This document shows, one piece after another, positions 61,095 through 64,000 of a DNA stretch of 64,000 nt (position 1 is the first letter of the stretch; every line of letters begins with the position of its first letter). Source of the DNA: Talpa occidentalis (taxonomy: Eukaryota > Chordata > Mammalia > Eulipotyphla > Talpidae); assembly GCF_014898055.3 (NCBI RefSeq), contig NW_023604295.1, forward strand, positions 68,783,730 through 68,847,729. The letters are read 5' to 3'. The notes beneath the pieces are model-generated. The model saw only the letters and a program-made list of their open reading frames with translations, ran no database searches and had not been told where the DNA came from. A program made the position numbers and the translations under genes.

Positions 61095-61358
61095 GGGCCT
61101 CCCTGGTGGTGCAAGGGGTTAAGATGCAACCTATGAAGCTGTCCGCAGCCATTGCAGCACGAGTTCAATCCCCAGCCAGGGAGCTACCCACATGGTGCCA
61201 GCAGACCTCTCCTGACTTGCCAGCTGCTCCCCTCAGCAGTGTATTTCAGTCAATCTGCCTATTCTGTTCCCCACTCTGTCTCTGGTGAGTCCTCTCGGCC
61301 CCCACACCTCTGGCCTGTATCCCAGTTCTTGTATGCATAAATAAATAAATCTTTTAAA
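61095..61358 (+). mobile_element. Full-length SINE, older subfamily
   Basis: Older head GGGCCTCCCTGGTGGTGCAA, B box AGTTCAATCCCC, then CCAGGGAG (61176-61183) complementary to CTCCCTGG of the head (61099-61106). The tail is GCATAAATAAATAAATCTTT. The 13-bp target duplication AATTATGTTTTAT lies at 61082-61094 and 61359-61371, with one change. Confidence 0.95.
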
Positions 61359-61371
61359 AATTATGCTTTAT

Positions 61372-63635
61372 AAGAGAGAACTAACAGCTTTATTGTAGAC
61401 TGAGAGGAAATATTCAGAAGGGAAAGTGAAAAATGCTCATATTGGTAAAAGTAAGGGCAATTGCTGGCTGGGGCTCTGCAGCAACCCCAGATGAGAGGGG
61501 ACTGGGTCTGTATACAAATGAAGGCATTGACTTTTATCAGTAGTGGCTATTTATATAGCAAGAGAAAAGACAGCACACATGAATACAGAGGTTGAAAGGT
61601 GGATGGAAATATTGGTGGTATGGTGTACTAGGTTCAATTCTGATTGCTTCTATTTTTCTCGTAAACAGGAAGCAGAGTCATCAAATGAAAATAAGAATGA
61701 GAGATGTGTTGAAAGTGAGAAGGGAGAAGTATAACATGGTCATCTAACTGAAAAAGTGAACAGATTGGCGATATAATTTGAGTGCTAGAAACCTCCAAGG
61801 CTACTGTGCTTAAAGTCAAAATGCTGTGTGATAATTTTCAGCTTTATTTAACTTCAAGATAGTTTAAGCTAATCTTCACCATAGCCCTATAAGGTAGACA
61901 CTATTGCTACCCCCCAATCCCCATTGTAGAGTTGAAGAAATTCAGGAATAAGAGGAAGTTGCTCAGCATTGGGGAATTAGTAAGGGTGAGTCTCTGAATT
62001 CTAATCCTTACACAGCTTGAACCACTTATTACTACAGGCATTGCTTCTGTGAATTGTGTGTTCCATAGTTCACAAAGTATGCTGCTAGTGTAATTAGTGG
62101 CATTGTTCAAGATATAGGTGGTGGCAGAATTGGGAGAAAGTTTTAAGCATAGGAAAATAAGAACTAGGGAATTAGTACAATTTTATACTTTTGTAGTGGA
62201 ACGGTTGTATAAATTTTCCAGAAGTAGAAAATAGTCCTTATTCTCACAATATTCATATCAAGTTGGTAGAGAGACAGGCAACTAAGCCATTACAATGTAC
62301 CATGATATGTACAATAATTGATGTTCAAAGGAACTAGTGAGGAGGAGTATTCAGCATTCTTGGGGGAGGTGGGAAGAAAAAGTGTCAACAAACACTTCCC
62401 AGATGGTAAAATGGTTGGGCAGATTCTTGAGGAACGAACAGAAAGTCCTCAGGCAAAGAACAGCATGTGCGAAGGCATGAAAAAATATCACTTGTAGGGG
62501 TCTGAAGATGTTCCATCTGGGAGAAATGGTGGAAGTGTAGGAAGATTGCATGAGAAAGGTGGGCTGGGAACAGCTGGAGAGCTATTTAAAAATCAGAGGG
62601 AGATGAGTGGCATGAAATGATTTGCATTTTCTGAAGGAAACACTGACTCCATTTAGAGTCTATATTGAAAAGAGAGTGGGAGGTAATATTTGAGGCAACA
62701 AGATGATTTTAGTGATTATTATAGCTGCCCAGTAATTGGGAGTGAAGCAGCAGTTGTGAGGCTGAAGAGACAAATCCCTGACTAATAGCAACCTCTTGAA
62801 ATTATGTTTCAATTTTGATCAAATTGCTTTTTGCTATTATCCCATTCTTGGTCTATCATATACCAAAAATAAATCACTACATTCTAAGTATTTTAAAGAA
62901 TAAATTTTAAAAAGTGAATTGTTTAAAAGTAATATTAAAAATTGTTTATCCAGGATTAGTAAGTGAAAACATATCAGGTTCCTCAATCAAATTATTACAT
63001 GTGATAAATTTAGCAATCTCATTTTAAATAATGATAGACATTTGGTACAAATTCAGTCTAACAAACTTAAATGTCCCAGAAGAATTTAAATATATTAAAT
63101 CCTATTGGAATTAAAATATAAATATTAACACCATATTAATATACTGAGAGAAATAATGACATATAATAGCATCTTGCTTTCAATTAAATATTACAGTATA
63201 AGTATTTATATTCAGTTTCTTTTGAAACTAAAGCTTAAAATTGGCATTGCTATTACAGTAAAACTTAAAAAAAGTGAATTTTAGAATGTTAATAAAATCC
63301 AAGAAAATATTTCCTATGACTTTGGGGTAATATTCCTTTTGTAAAGATTCCTGAGCTGTTCTTCAATGAAATTCTCTTCATTTGGTTATTAGCTAGCAGT
63401 CATTTAATTTTTACCATGAAATAGTTTTTCTAGAATTCTTCTCTTCACTGTATGAAGAGGGAATAAACATTTTACAAAAGCAGAAGCTGATCAACTGAGT
63501 GAGTTCCTATTGAATACCTCAGAGCAGAACATCAAGAAGCAGGCATATGTAAAAGCAAGCTTGTCCATCCAGAATCTGACCTAAATAGCATCTTTTATTT
63601 TTTTAATTCTTGTGTTCATCACTGCATTTCAAATG
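61372..63635. other. Non-coding sequence with old repeats
   Basis: Holds a MIR-like block at 61850-62010 and an ancient dispersed repeat at 62220-62640 (GAACAGCATGTGCGAAGGC, TGGCATGAAATGATTTGCAT). The rest is AT-rich and unassigned. Confidence 0.6.
61850..62010 (-). repeat. MIR
   Basis: AATCTTCACCATAGCCCTAT, AAGGTAGACACTATTGCTAC and GAGTTGAAGAAATTCAGGAA in MIR antisense order. Confidence 0.7.
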
Positions 63636-63636
63636 A

Positions 63637-63845
63637 ACTGCAGCATAAGTTTGATTCCCGGCCAGGGAACTAACCCACATGGCCCAGTAGACCTCTCTTG
63701 TCTCGCCTGCTGCTCCCCTCAACAGTGTATTTCAGTAAATCTGCCTGTTCTGCTTCCCACTCTGTCTCTGATGAATCCTTGAATCCTCGCATACCCCTGC
63801 ACCTCAGGCCTGTACCCTAGTTCTTCTATGCATAAGTAAATTAAT
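63637..63845 (+). mobile_element. SINE, older subfamily, missing its head
   Basis: Begins within the tRNA-like part (CTGCAGCATAAGTTTGATTC) and lacks the A box. The body and the tail ATGCATAAGTAAATTAATAT are present. It is 5'-truncated, and no target duplication is evident. Confidence 0.9.
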
Positions 63846-63915
63846 ATTTTATATATACATATAGTATATATATGTATATAAAGTCTAAAGTATGCATATA
63901 TGTGTATATTTAAAC
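63846..63915. repeat. AT-rich microsatellite at a SINE tail
   Basis: ATATATACATATAGTATATA and similar units directly follow the SINE tail, consistent with growth of a microsatellite from a retroposon tail. Confidence 0.75.
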
Positions 63916-64000
63916 TGGAAATTCCCACATGATCTCATTTACCCTAAATTTAAAACTCCATAATCAGACACAATTCCCCAGAACTATAAGATTCATTCCT

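Overview
The window is non-coding DNA from a placental mammal; I find no gene in it. Four lines of sequence support a eutherian source. There is an L2 tail interrupted by a MER20-type hAT element, a MER5A-like element, the 3' end of an MLT1-type MaLR LTR, and many decayed MIR copies. A tRNA-derived SINE is also present in at least 23 copies and must belong to a particular mammalian lineage. Its head, tail and two-subfamily structure suggest a laurasiatherian mammal. A horseshoe-type bat or a pangolin are guesses only, because I cannot match the consensus to a library. Base composition is AT-rich and I see no CpG island, tRNA or rRNA gene, CRISPR array, or spliced coding exon. All the longer open frames either lie inside SINEs or L1 or are short chance frames.

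Layout. 0-5 kb: five SINEs, an L2 fragment and a MIR. 5-10.7 kb: AT-rich sequence with decayed MIRs. 10.7-16.8 kb: SINEs and several L1 pieces, including an L1 split by a SINE and a 5'-inverted L1. 16.8-22.8 kb: mostly unique sequence with a tail-to-tail SINE pair and one more young SINE. 22.8-31 kb: a SINE-free stretch with conserved-looking sequence and two MaLR-like ends. 31-34.8 kb: a dense group of SINEs, an L1 3'UTR and an unclassified LTR-like stretch. 34.8-42.8 kb: a second SINE-free stretch with MER5A, MER20, L2 and conserved-looking sequence. 42.8-45.6 kb: three SINEs. 46.4-53.7 kb: a second 5'-inverted L1, a 670-bp solo LTR with a 4-bp target duplication, and a 2.3-kb 5'-truncated antisense L1. 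53.9-64 kb: five SINEs in old repeats and unique sequence.

The main interest is the natural history of the SINE family. Target-site duplications can be read by eye for most copies. There are an older and a younger subfamily, two head-only copies that end at the same point, two copies sharing a private 3' extension, one with a duplicated B box, and one with apparent 3' transduction. I found no new biological system beyond this retrotransposon activity and a few candidate regulatory blocks.
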